This document shows, piece after piece, positions 23,233 to 31,423 of a stretch of DNA of 34,150 nt. The notes below the pieces were generated by a model. That model was not told where the DNA came from. It ran no database searches and worked only from the letters and a program-made list of their open reading frames with translations. How positions within the stretch are numbered: the stretch's first letter is position 1; every line of letters begins with the position of its first letter. The position numbers and the translations under genes were made by a program. Source of the stretch: Dehalococcoidia bacterium (GTDB taxonomy: Bacteria; Chloroflexota; Dehalococcoidia; GIF9; AB-539-J10); contig SOHS01000160.1 of NCBI GenBank assembly GCA_004377135.1, positions 1-34,150 on the forward strand. The letters run 5' to 3'.

Positions 23233-23895
23233 ATGAGGCTGAAGATAAAGGATAAGATATCGAAGCTTTGGACTTCTCTACTTGTTCCTCTGCCTATATT
23301 GTTCATCCAAGTAATTCCTTCATTTATATATAGAGGTATCATGTTACTCCCCGTGCTCTCATATTTTACCCGGCCCTTCGATGAGCGTTTCTATGAGGAC
23401 TTAGGCTTGTTATTTCGCACTCCCTCTCATATACCTGGCTGGGCAATCGCCAGTTTTGGTTTCCTTCTCTTTATTATCGCTTTGACGAGCATGCTTAAGA
23501 AAAGAGGTGGGCTCCTGACTTCAGGCCTATACGGAAAGGTCAGGCACCCTCAATATCTCGGCTTTATCGTGATGACATGGGGAATCTCTGCAGTTTCAGT
23601 CATCTGGGAATTCCAGAGACCCTGGTTAGGCCTCTCGTCGGGAGTCTTCGGCTATTTTTCCCATCATTGGGTTGTGGTGTCGTTAGCATATGTAGCGCTT
23701 GCATTTCTTGAAGAAAGGTATTTGTTGAAAAAGCACCCTCAAGAATACAAGGAATATAAAGAAAAGGTGCCTTTCCTATTCCCTGTACCTCATCCAAAGA
23801 AAATCCCCCAACCGATTTTTGATTTGGGTATCATAATCTTATTTTCTTTCGTTCTACAAGAAATCTATCCTCGAATTATTCAAATTCTCATTTGA
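23233..23895 (+). CDS. ICMT/PEMT-like integral membrane methyltransferase
   Basis: The 220-residue protein has about five membrane segments, starting LVPLPILFIQVIPSFIYRG. The C-terminal half has the isoprenylcysteine-carboxyl-methyltransferase-like signature LYGKVRHPQYLGFIVMTWG and later AYVALAFLEERYLLKKHPQEYKEYKEKVPF, which together bind S-adenosylmethionine in this family. Bacterial members methylate lipids or unknown small molecules. Both sides are bounded by direct copies of the dispersed hairpin repeat. A ribosome site is weak (AAGCGAAGA). The substrate is unknown. Confidence 0.75.
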   Translation: MRLKIKDKISKLWTSLLVPLPILFIQVIPSFIYRGIMLLPVLSYFTRPFDERFYEDLGLLFRTPSHIPGWAIASFGFLLFIIALTSMLKKRGGLLTSGLYGKVRHPQYLGFIVMTWGISAVSVIWEFQRPWLGLSSGVFGYFSHHWVVVSLAYVALAFLEERYLLKKHPQEYKEYKEKVPFLFPVPHPKKIPQPIFDLGIIILFSFVLQEIYPRIIQILI

Positions 23896-23945
23896 TGATT
23901 CAGTATTTGAGCGGAGTGGTTTTATAAAAATTCTGCTCTTCGACC

Positions 23946-23995
23946 AGTACCCCATGTAGCTAGTAGAAAAGGCGGAGGCCGCTTGCCTCCTTTTC
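23946..23995 (+). repeat. Dispersed hairpin repeat, copy 2
   Basis: It is like copy 1 but with the fully paired core GGAGGC-CGCTT-GCCTCC followed by TTTT, which makes a good intrinsic terminator. The AAAA before the stem means it could act in both directions, for the ICMT-like gene and for the convergent XRE gene. Confidence 0.75.
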
Positions 23996-24072
23996 AGATC
24001 CTAATAGCGTTTCCCACCCTCGTATTAAGGGGGGAGTTGGTCTCTCGAAAGACGGACTTTATCGCTTTTGAA

Positions 24073-24369
24073 CTAGGTTGCTCTCCTAGCTTTCAGAGAA
24101 ATATCCAAACCCAGCGCCTCCGTTGCCCTTAAAAGAGTGCTGAGTGTGGTATTATAGTCGCCTTTTTCCAGTCTGGATATGGCAGGCTGTCTTGTCCCGA
24201 TTCTCCTGGCAAGCTCCGTCTGGCTCATTCCCAGTTTGCTCCTGCGCGCTATCAGGATTCTTACCATATCGTATTTGGGCTTCAAAGCCTCATATTCCTT
24301 TCGGATTTCAGGCTTTTTGAGAAGCTCTGCCTCAAATTCGTCATAGTTCGTAGCTTTTTTATTTACCAT
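24073..24369 (-). CDS. XRE-family HTH regulator (HigA-like)
   Basis: The 98-residue protein has an N-terminal helical part with EFEAELLKKPEIRKEYEALK, common in antitoxins of the HigA/RelB-XRE type. A Cro/CI helix-turn-helix follows: LGMSQTELARRIGTRQPAISRLEKGDYNTTLSTLL (residues 48-82). Its own promoter carries an 18-bp palindrome, suggesting self-repression. No toxin-like gene of the HigB/RelE type is found on either side, so the partner is lost or elsewhere. Confidence 0.85.
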   Translation of the reverse strand: MVNKKATNYDEFEAELLKKPEIRKEYEALKPKYDMVRILIARRSKLGMSQTELARRIGTRQPAISRLEKGDYNTTLSTLLRATEALGLDISLKARRAT

Positions 24370-24401
24370 TCTTTACCCACCTAAAATACTTATTACAATC
24401 T

Positions 24402-24430
24402 ATAATATAACATATAAGTTATAATGTCAA
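24402..24430 (-). promoter_or_regulatory. Promoter and operator of the XRE gene
   Basis: On the minus strand TTGACA (24425-24430) and TATTAT (24402-24407) are separated by exactly 17 bases. The perfect inverted repeat TATAAC-N6-GTTATA (24406-24423) fills the spacer. A repressor bound there would block polymerase. The region is AT-rich, so the palindrome alone could be chance, but the promoter match is strong. Confidence 0.65.
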
Positions 24431-24580
24431 TACCCTGTCAGAATTCCAGGGACACCATACCAATTAGGCCTACTACAAATTAGGATTATGTACCCAGAAT
24501 ACCAAAGGATATGTTAAGATGGGCGAAGTGGACCTCCCACTGTGGCGTGATTTCAGCAACATCTTGCTCGAGGAATAATT

Positions 24581-25264
24581 ATGTCTCTAACAAGATTCAT
24601 CAAGGATGTACTGAGGAAGCCTGAAGCAATCCCAACCCCTGGTGCCATATTCTACAATGCGACAGTGGCAAAAGTTCTTCGAAAGCCTGAAACAAAGATA
24701 GCTAATGACATAGTGGAAAAGATGGGAAACGGGACTATTCTTGATTTAGGTTCGGGAACAGGCTATTTGTCAATAGAGATTGCAAAGAGGTCACCCGGCC
24801 TGCAGGTCTATGGCATCGATCTCAGCAGGCAAATGGTCAAGATTGCAAGACGCCATGCAAAAGGCGTTGATAATGCTCGATTCGTGTTTGGCAACGCGGC
24901 CAAACTCCCTTTCAAGGATGATTCGATAGACCTTGTGATTAGTACGGGCGCTTCGCACCATTGGAAGACACCACGCATGGTGTTTGATGAATGCTATCGT
25001 GTTCTAAAAACCGGCAAGGAAGCCTGGATATACGATGGGTGTCCTGAGGTTTTCAACAATCGGGCTGATAGAAGAAAACTGAACGAGAAATATGGGTTCC
25101 TGGTTGGCCGACTCGGGCACAGAGTCTCTACACTACATGGTTTCACCAGGGAAGAATACCAGACCATGATTAAGGACATGCTGGAGCAAACGGCATTCAA
25201 AGGCAGCTACCAGATGGCGCTAACAGATATCTGGATGAAGATTACGCTTAGGAAACGGAAGTGA
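24581..25264 (+). CDS. Class I SAM-dependent methyltransferase
   Basis: The 227-residue cytoplasmic protein has the Rossmann SAM site ILDLGSGTGYLSIEIAK (motif I, about residues 50-66), YGIDLSRQMVKIARRHAK (motif II), FVFGNAAKLPFKDDSIDLVIS and VLKTGKEAWIYDG. This is the UbiE/Methyltransf_11 type. The acceptor is not known. The RBS GAGGAA lies about 6 bases before the ATG. It stands alone, divergent from the XRE gene. Confidence 0.85.
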   Translation: MSLTRFIKDVLRKPEAIPTPGAIFYNATVAKVLRKPETKIANDIVEKMGNGTILDLGSGTGYLSIEIAKRSPGLQVYGIDLSRQMVKIARRHAKGVDNARFVFGNAAKLPFKDDSIDLVISTGASHHWKTPRMVFDECYRVLKTGKEAWIYDGCPEVFNNRADRRKLNEKYGFLVGRLGHRVSTLHGFTREEYQTMIKDMLEQTAFKGSYQMALTDIWMKITLRKRK

Positions 25265-25289
25265 GCACGTTTGCTGTCTCACAACTTTT

Positions 25290-25373
25290 AATTATCTAAT
25301 CAAGCCTGTTGAGCCTGATAACCTAGAGAGACTAATCCGAGAGACTCTCCTTAAACTCAAAGGTAGGCATTAG
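25290..25373 (+). pseudogene. Response-regulator receiver C-terminal scrap
   Basis: Twenty-seven codons read NYLIKPVEPDNLERLIRETL and continue LKLKGRH before a stop. That is the beta-5/alpha-5 end of a receiver domain, with the conserved Lys-Pro. No start or earlier part is present; it begins in the end of the methyltransferase gene in another frame. It resembles the YLIKPVESDS end of the first receiver at 14099-14926. It is a leftover of a lost gene. Confidence 0.65.
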
Positions 25374-25391
25374 AAGAGCGAGGGCTTAATT

Positions 25392-27242
25392 TTATTCCGA
25401 GGGATTATAGGGGCACATCCCGGTTACTCGATATACCTCAATAGGTGCTGACTTCCCCTTAAGCCTCTGTGCCTCGAGTTTCTCGGCCTCTATACAATCC
25501 TTTGTTTGATTGTACGTGTCAGCACCGATCCAGACTTCACCACCGGGAGCGCTGCTACAAATGCGTGAAGCAACGTTAACAGAATCTCCGATGACGGTAT
25601 ATTCAGTGCGTCCAACCGAGCCTATATTGCCGGCTAAGGCTATACCAGTGTTAATGCCAATGCCGAATTGCACCAGGATTCGCTGGTTATCGCTTTGCTG
25701 CAATTCAGCAATTTTTTGCTGTGCTTCCCACGCTGCCTGCACTGCCGACAATGCGTGCTCTGGTTGAGATTGCGGCGCGTTCCATACAGCCATGATGTTA
25801 TCACCGCCAAACTTGTTAACTATACCATCGTGCTGTACTACTGCATCGGTTACAGCTGATAAGTAAGTATTGAGCATTTCCACTACAGCTTCAGGGGGCA
25901 ACTGCTCACTTATCCGGGTAAAGTTACGGATATCAGCAAAGAGAACACTTACCTCCCTTTGCTCGCCCCCGAGGTGAAGTTCCCCAATATCAGCCCGGTT
26001 AACTATCTCCCTGGCTATTTGGGGCGAAATATATCGACCAAAAAGCTCTTTAACAAACCGTTTATCCGACTGCTCACTAACAACCATATAAACAACATTA
26101 CCGACATAGAGTACTGGAAGTAGCAACAGGGGATAAAATAGACACAGGATATATCCTCGGTCGAAAGCAAAGAAGCCGACTATCAGGTAAGCAACAAATA
26201 GGCCTACCGTTATTCCCGCTCCTTTAGCTATATCGGTCCAGTACCAGGTCCCGCAACGGGGCAAGGCAAAGGCAGTGATGCCAATTAGCAGCAGCATAAT
26301 CATTAATGTGACGATGGGGCCAGGCTCTGTTAAGAAGCGCTCTGTGAGGATGGTATCCATGGCACCAGCGTGTATAAAAACTCCGGGAACATTGCTGACT
26401 GAAGTGGGGATTGCCCAGGTGTCAGGTTCACCAGTAGCGGTCATCCCGATCAATACTATCTTGTTGTTGACTAGCGACGGGTCAAAGTCGCCACTGATAA
26501 TATCGCCATAGGGGACATAGGGTCGTTGTCTAAAGTCGGCGGAAAAGTTGATGCGTATACAGTACGAGGCATCAACTGGAATATCACGAGCCAACAAGTT
26601 AACCGTGCCATTTTCTAGCAGATATTCCTGCGGTAAAGTCATGGAGAAATGCCTGTAGAGTGCAGCCAGTGTCAATGAGGGATAGACCTGTCCTGAGCTT
26701 GACTTAACAATCAACGGTAGTCGCCTTACTGTGCCATCGCCATCGGGAATCACATTAGCGTGCCCAATATTACTGGCAGCCTGTTCTAGAGAAGCTATCG
26801 GCAGCAGGAAATTATCATAGGTAATCTCAGCTCTAGCCCGGGTGACAAGTTGGGTGCCAACGGCGGCCAGGACAACACTGTCCGCTTCGACCATTGCTGT
26901 CGCCAGCAATTCATCATCGGAGGAACTATCAACGAAGATGACATCAAAGCCGATTACTTTGGCTCCAGCTTGGCTTAAGTTATCGATGGCTTGGGCATGG
27001 AGACTGCGTGGCCACTCTGCCCACCGTCCATAAGTGTCAAGGGTATTGTCATCGATACCAGCGATAACAATATTAAGAGAAGGGGGTTGAGATGTGAAAA
27101 GCTGGTCTGACAACCACAGATTGATGCTATAGAATGGTTGGACCAGTAAAGCCACAAGCACAAAGAGGCAGCCCACCCCTATGATTACTAAAGTATGATA
27201 AAGGCGCTTACGTTGGCGCCTAGTTCTTCTACGCTTGGACAA
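25392..27242 (-). CDS. CHASE2-domain adenylate/guanylate cyclase
   Basis: The 616-residue membrane protein has an N-terminal anchor (LVIIGVGCLFVLVALLV, about residues 17-33). A CHASE2 sensor domain outside the membrane follows (IAGIDDNTLDTYGRWAEWPR ... VIGFDVIFVDSS ... RINFSADFRQRPYVPYGDII). Three membrane helices lie at about 310-400. A class III cyclase domain completes it: VSVLFADIRNFTRISEQ and the second metal Asp in NKFGGDNIMAVWNAP, then EYTVIGDSVNVASRIC. Both metal Asp residues are present, so it should make cAMP or cGMP; which one is not decided. FecR-domain lipoprotein genes lie directly upstream on the same strand, a neighbourhood known for CHASE2 cyclases. Confidence 0.92.
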   Translation of the reverse strand: MSKRRRTRRQRKRLYHTLVIIGVGCLFVLVALLVQPFYSINLWLSDQLFTSQPPSLNIVIAGIDDNTLDTYGRWAEWPRSLHAQAIDNLSQAGAKVIGFDVIFVDSSSDDELLATAMVEADSVVLAAVGTQLVTRARAEITYDNFLLPIASLEQAASNIGHANVIPDGDGTVRRLPLIVKSSSGQVYPSLTLAALYRHFSMTLPQEYLLENGTVNLLARDIPVDASYCIRINFSADFRQRPYVPYGDIISGDFDPSLVNNKIVLIGMTATGEPDTWAIPTSVSNVPGVFIHAGAMDTILTERFLTEPGPIVTLMIMLLLIGITAFALPRCGTWYWTDIAKGAGITVGLFVAYLIVGFFAFDRGYILCLFYPLLLLPVLYVGNVVYMVVSEQSDKRFVKELFGRYISPQIAREIVNRADIGELHLGGEQREVSVLFADIRNFTRISEQLPPEAVVEMLNTYLSAVTDAVVQHDGIVNKFGGDNIMAVWNAPQSQPEHALSAVQAAWEAQQKIAELQQSDNQRILVQFGIGINTGIALAGNIGSVGRTEYTVIGDSVNVASRICSSAPGGEVWIGADTYNQTKDCIEAEKLEAQRLKGKSAPIEVYRVTGMCPYNPSE

Positions 27243-27361
27243 CGGATTGACTGTAATCTTGATTCGCCTCTAAGTATCTGTTTTTCGTCGCCGGCTTCTA
27301 ATACGATCTCGCCATCATGATATACTGCTCTTATCTTGGTACAACCAAGCTAGAAAATGTA

Positions 27362-27398
27362 TTGATAATAGCCTGGCAATCCAGCTAACCCCTTCTAT
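27362..27398. repeat. Tandem-duplication footprint, copy A
   Basis: These 37 bases (ATTGATAATAGCCTGGCAAT... to CCCCTTCTA) match 28734-28770 with few changes. Each follows the end of a FecR paralog. They show that the gene and its downstream DNA were duplicated together. Confidence 0.65.
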
Positions 27399-28588
27399 TG
27401 GATAGTAAAAGAAACTGAGACGAGAGAGTCTGCAGCTAAATACCCGTAGGCAGCCTCAGCATCACCCACAGGAGCAGCTTTGATAGACCAATCGTCAGGA
27501 TAACTCGTTACAAGGTACGCCTCGTTTGGAAGGTCTACCCAGACGTAATAGTAGCGTCCTCCAGCAACAGTGATGGTAGCTGGTGTTTCGTGATTAGTTC
27601 CATTCACTGGCTTCTCAGTATCTTTGTCTATAGCCCACTCACCAACGGTATCATCCCAGATAAATATTACAGCCCCCGGCCCCTGAGCTATGGTAACATT
27701 AAGACTGGCGAACGTTTTAAGGACAGTAACGGTGACGGTAGCTGTATCGGTACCGCCATTACCATCACTTATGGTGTAGGTGAAGTTATCGATACCATTG
27801 AAGCCAGGGTCTGGGCTGTAACTAACATGGTGATCATCAATGATGGTGACGTCGCCATTAGTCCCTTGAGTTACTGAGTCCACAGTCAGTGTGTCACCAA
27901 TATCGGGATCGTAGTCGTTGTCCAGGACAGGGATGGTGACCGGGGTATGCTCATTGGTATCGGCGATATCATCTTTTGCTACTGGCATTAGATTAGGTGG
28001 CTGACCGGGTATCATAATGCATTGTTCCCCCTCGGGGACCTGCAGTTCCACACCCTGTGCAATGGCATATATGTTCCCTTCCAGATTAGTTGCCAATGTC
28101 GTGCCGTCTTCATATTCCAAGTGATCGAAGATGACCTGAATTCTCACGCCACTGCCCCTCACTCCCACCACGCCACTTGGTGTTTCGACCTCATAGCTAG
28201 ATGCCGGGTCGAGAATCTTTGTCACGCGGCTTATGGTGTCCCCTATCATCTGCTCCAGAGTGATGGTTGTGACGCCAGTGTCGCAGGCAAGATCGAGTGA
28301 GAGAATTTCGATCTCGGTGCCAGCCTCCAGTTCCATAGTGCTGCCATCAAAAAAAGTAATTTCGGCACTGGAATTACCGCCGGTCTTTATGGTATCTCCC
28401 ACTTCTAATTCCATCTCGACCTCCGCTTCTGTCCAATCATCCGTACCTGTCTTCATCACGGATACTTCCCCCTCGGTTATCGAAAGTATAGTAAGCGTCG
28501 AAGGACATGGCGAACCCCCGCCACAGCCGACTAAAGCTGAGGCCACTAGAATAGTCAGAGTAAGTATTAACAGCAATTTTTTACGCAT
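27395..28588 (-). CDS. FecR-domain lipoprotein with one cadherin-like repeat (paralog 1)
   Basis: The 397-residue lipoprotein has a signal peptide MRKKLLLILTLTILVASALV and lipobox LVGC. A FecR domain follows (SITEGEVSVMKTGTDDWTEA, VGDTIKTGGNSSAEITFFDG, DPASSYEVETPSGVVGVRGS). One tandem-95/cadherin-like repeat reads DTLTVDSVTQGTNGD ... GIDNFTYTISDGNGGTDTAT. The C-terminal domain of about 105 residues contains VIFIWDDTVGEWAIDKD and YYYVWVD; I do not recognise it. The protein would be held on the outer face of the membrane. It is transcribed toward the CHASE2 cyclase gene 150 bases away and may be its extracellular partner. It is closely related to the next paralog. Confidence 0.85.
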   Translation of the reverse strand: MRKKLLLILTLTILVASALVGCGGGSPCPSTLTILSITEGEVSVMKTGTDDWTEAEVEMELEVGDTIKTGGNSSAEITFFDGSTMELEAGTEIEILSLDLACDTGVTTITLEQMIGDTISRVTKILDPASSYEVETPSGVVGVRGSGVRIQVIFDHLEYEDGTTLATNLEGNIYAIAQGVELQVPEGEQCIMIPGQPPNLMPVAKDDIADTNEHTPVTIPVLDNDYDPDIGDTLTVDSVTQGTNGDVTIIDDHHVSYSPDPGFNGIDNFTYTISDGNGGTDTATVTVTVLKTFASLNVTIAQGPGAVIFIWDDTVGEWAIDKDTEKPVNGTNHETPATITVAGGRYYYVWVDLPNEAYLVTSYPDDWSIKAAPVGDAEAAYGYLAADSLVSVSFTIQ

Positions 28589-28690
28589 GGTAGGCTTTCT
28601 ATAAGTGCTGCGGAGGGTTTTACTAGCAGCATAGGCTTCTGAGGATATATATTGTTTATCTGCAATGCTTTACTGGCACGCAACTTGTAA

Positions 28691-28735
28691 TTTCTCTCAG
28701 CTAATTTTTTAAATTTTTTAGCTACTGAGAGGTAT
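28691..28735 (-). terminator. AT-rich hairpin downstream of FecR paralog 2
   Basis: Arms CTCTCAG-CTAA and TTAGCT-ACTGAGAG pair, with a 3-base bulge, around a T/A-rich loop. Read on the minus strand this follows the stop of paralog 2 by about 40 bases and precedes paralog 1. It may end or slow transcription between the two. A related sequence, partly decayed, lies at about 30303-30340 before paralog 2. Confidence 0.45.
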
Positions 28736-28770
28736 TAATAATAGTCCGGCAACCCAGCTAACCCCTTCTA
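28734..28770. repeat. Tandem-duplication footprint, copy B
   Basis: This is the counterpart of 27362-27398 (TTAATAATAGTCCGGCAACC... to CCCCTTCTA), directly after the end of FecR paralog 2. The spacing of the two copies, about 1.37 kb, gives the size of the duplication unit. Confidence 0.65.
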
Positions 28771-28773
28771 GTC

Positions 28774-30291
28774 TTAAGTAATTTCACCAAAATGAACCGG
28801 GTAGTTAGAGCCTGCGGCTGCATATCCATAAGCAGCACCAGCATCACCTACAGGAGCAGATGTGATAATCCAATCCTTAGCCTTAGGCCAGTTCTTTACA
28901 TAGTACACGGTGCCTTCCGCCTCTACCCAGACATAATAATAGTGTCCTGCAGCAACAGCAATGGTATTAGATGTCACGTGATTCGTCCCATCTACTAGCT
29001 CTTGAGTATCCACGTCTGTAGCCCACCCATCAGTGGTATCGTCCCAAATAAATATTGAAGCCGTCGGCCCCGTATCTATTTGAACATTGATAGTGGCAGG
29101 CGTTTCAGTGACAGTAACGTTGACGGTGACGGTAGCCGTATCGGTACCGCCGTTACCATCGCTGATGGTGTAGGTGAAGCTATCGATGCCAGTGAAGTTA
29201 AGGGCCGGGGTGTAGGTGACATTGCCGCCATTATTGATGACTGAGCCGTTAGCCCCTTGAGTTACTGAGTCCACAGTCAGTGTATCACCGTCGACATCGG
29301 AGTCGTTATCCAGGACATCGATGATAACGGGGGTATCCTCATCGGTAATGGCACTATCGTTTACTGCTACTGGCGGGTCGTTGACACCATTAACAGTAAT
29401 GGTCACAGTGGCGGTATCGGTACCGCCATCGCTATCGGATACCGTGTAGGTGAAGCTGTCCGTGGTTGAGCTGCCAGCCTGCAGATACTCGAATTGTCCA
29501 TCAGGGTTATAGGCGAAGGAGCCATCTGCATCCCAGGCATTGACTGCACCTACAGTCCCGCTCGTATCCAGTGCGGTTACAGTCAAGGTATCGCCAACAT
29601 CGGGGTCGGAATCATTGCTCAGGACTCCCGGAGCGGCAACAGTTACTGGGTTGTCCTCATCGGTAGTGGCGGCATCGTCCTCTGCCACCGGGGGATTATT
29701 CACGAGCTCAGGCTCCTGACCGGACGCAATGATTCCTGTTCGCCCCTCGGGTATCGGCAGTTCCACGCCCTCCCCAATGGCATATATATTCCCTTCTTCA
29801 TTAGTTATCAAGGTTGTGCCATTTCCGCCAACCGTAACTATCATAGTACTACCTCTCACCCCCGCCACACCAGTTGGTGTTTCAATTTCGTAGCTAGATG
29901 CTGGGTCGAGAAGCTTTGTCACGCGGCTTATGGTGGTCCCTATTGTCTGCTCAAGAGTAATGGTCGTGACGCCAGTGTCACAGGCAAGATCGAGTGAGAG
30001 AATTTCGATCTCGGTGCCCGCCTCCATTTCCATAGTGCTGCCGTCAAAAAAAGTAATTTCGGCACCAGAATCATCGCCGGTCTTTATGGCATCTCCGATC
30101 TCTAATTCCATCTCAGACACCGCTCCTACCCAATCGTCCGTACCTTCCTTCATTACGGACACATCACCCTCGGTTATGGAAAGTATAGTAAGCGTTGAAG
30201 GACATTGCGACCCCCCACCGCCGTCACAGCCGACTAAAGCTAAGGACACCAGAATAGACAGAACAAGCATTGACAGCAGTTTTTTACGCAT
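28774..30291 (-). CDS. FecR-domain lipoprotein with two cadherin-like repeats (paralog 2)
   Basis: About 505 residues, with signal peptide MRKKLLSMLVLSILVSLALV and lipobox LVGC, make an exported lipoprotein. The FecR domain (SITEGDVSVMKEGTDDWVGA, GDAIKTGDDSGAEITFFDGS, DPASSYEIETPTGVAGVRGS) is followed by two tandem-95/cadherin-like repeats (VLSNDSDPDVGDTLTVTALD ... FTYTVSDSDGGTDTAT and VLDNDSDVDGDTLTVDSVTQ ... FTYTISDGNGGTDTAT). The last 105 residues are the same unrecognised domain as in paralog 1 (SIFIWDDTTDGWATDVD, YYYVWVE). AAGGAG 7 bases before MRKKLL fixes the start at 30291; an in-frame codon at 30318 is less likely. A consensus promoter with operator-like repeats lies about 110 bases upstream. 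Confidence 0.85.
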   Translation of the reverse strand: MRKKLLSMLVLSILVSLALVGCDGGGGSQCPSTLTILSITEGDVSVMKEGTDDWVGAVSEMELEIGDAIKTGDDSGAEITFFDGSTMEMEAGTEIEILSLDLACDTGVTTITLEQTIGTTISRVTKLLDPASSYEIETPTGVAGVRGSTMIVTVGGNGTTLITNEEGNIYAIGEGVELPIPEGRTGIIASGQEPELVNNPPVAEDDAATTDEDNPVTVAAPGVLSNDSDPDVGDTLTVTALDTSGTVGAVNAWDADGSFAYNPDGQFEYLQAGSSTTDSFTYTVSDSDGGTDTATVTITVNGVNDPPVAVNDSAITDEDTPVIIDVLDNDSDVDGDTLTVDSVTQGANGSVINNGGNVTYTPALNFTGIDSFTYTISDGNGGTDTATVTVNVTVTETPATINVQIDTGPTASIFIWDDTTDGWATDVDTQELVDGTNHVTSNTIAVAAGHYYYVWVEAEGTVYYVKNWPKAKDWIITSAPVGDAGAAYGYAAAGSNYPVHFGEIT

Positions 30292-30368
30292 CGTAGGTCT
30301 CCTTATAATTTCTCTCAACTGATTTTGACTTTTTTAGCTGCTAATGTGATAATCCAAATAGCATTGGA

Positions 30369-30399
30369 TAGTACATTAGTACAATGTACTAAAGTACTA
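30369..30399. promoter_or_regulatory. Operator-like inverted repeats at the FecR2 promoter
   Basis: TAGTACATT (30369-30377) and AATGTACTA (30383-30391) form a perfect 9-bp inverted repeat around AGTAC. A further AAGTACTA follows. The GTAC-containing unit is thus repeated four times in 31 bases. On the minus strand this lies just downstream of the -10 box, over the expected transcription start, where a repressor would act. Confidence 0.6.
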
Positions 30400-30400
30400 T

Positions 30401-30429
30401 ATTATATTATGGTACAAGCGATATGTCAA
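30401..30429 (-). promoter_or_regulatory. Consensus sigma-70 promoter for FecR paralog 2
   Basis: TTGACA (30424-30429, minus) and TATAAT (30401-30406) are both perfect and spaced by 17 bases. Transcription would start near 30394 and give a leader of about 100 bases before the FecR paralog 2 start. Confidence 0.75.
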
Positions 30430-30618
30430 TAGGGTTTTACTTTGGGAGCGGAAGGGGTCCAGCGCAGCAGAAGTAACCTTTCACCAGGCTGTAAGTAGAG
30501 GGTGTTACCAGTGTCTGAGTAGGTGGTTGAAAAGTCGGCCGCTGCCGTGCGGGGAGGCCGTATCTCAGCTACACTGGTGTTGTCCAAGTCGGTGTCCGTA
30601 TGCACATGTTTGACATCA
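30426..30618 (-). other. Tail of FecR paralog 3 locus, unassigned
   Basis: After the stop of paralog 3, another minus-strand frame runs on (ending LYLQPGERLLLLRWTPSAP) and overlaps it by 14 bases. I recognise no family. It may be the old C-terminus brought out of frame, or chance. The promoter of paralog 2 overlaps its end. Confidence 0.3.
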
Positions 30619-31423
30619 TTAGTCGATACCATTAATGGTAATGGTTACGGTAGCGGTATCGTTGCCGCCACAAGCATCGGATACCGTGTAGGTGAAACTA
30701 TCGGTGGTTGAGTTGCCAGCCTCCAAGTAGTCGAATTGTCCATTAGGGTCATAGGTGAAGGCGCCACGCGGGCCCCAGGCGATGACTGCACCTAGAGTCC
30801 CGCTCGTATTTACTGCGATTACAGTCAGGAGATCATAGACATCGGGGTCGAAATCATTGAACAATACTCCCGGACGAGTAACGGTCACCGGGTGAAACTC
30901 AGCGGTAACGAAGGCATCGTCTTGTGCCAATGGCGGTAGGTTCGGGGGCATCAGCTCAGGCGGCAGGCCAGGTATAATAAGGCCTCTTCGGCCCTTGGGG
31001 ATCAGCAGTTCCACACCGTGCGCCCCGGTCCATACATCTCCTTCCTGATTAACTATCCAGGTTGTGCCGTTTCCGGTGACACCAACTACCGTAGTAGCAG
31101 GTCTTGCCCTCATACTTGTCACACCGGATGGAGTTACAGTTTCGTAGCTAGATGCGGGGTCAAGGAGCTGTGTCAAGCGGCTTATCACGGTCCCGATTGT
31201 CTGCGTAATAGTAACAGTTGTACCGCCAGTATCGGTGGAAACATCGAGTGAAGTAATCTCGATCTCGGTATCGGCCTCTAATTCCATAGTGTTACCATCA
31301 AAAAAGGTGATTTCAGCGTTAGAATTATTGCCGGTCTTCACAGTGTCTCCGACTTCTAAGGACATCCCAACCTGCCCTTCCGTCCAACTGTCCGTACCTG
31401 CCTCCATCACGGATATGACCATG
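30619..31423 (-). pseudogene. FecR-domain paralog 3, truncated at both ends
   Basis: Homology to paralogs 1 and 2 begins at SVMEAGTDSWTEGQVGMSLE and continues through EITFFDGNTMELEADTEIEI, LLDPASSYETVTPSGVTSMR and one cadherin-like repeat ending FTYTVSDACGGNDTATVTIT. The signal peptide, lipobox and first FecR strand are absent, because similarity stops near 31423, just where the divergent cyclic-nucleotide-binding gene starts. The C-terminal 105-residue domain is also missing. An open frame continuing to 31461 gives non-family residues. Without a signal peptide it cannot be exported as its relatives are. The frame may still be translated from an internal start, so pseudogene is my reading and not a certainty. 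Confidence 0.65.
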
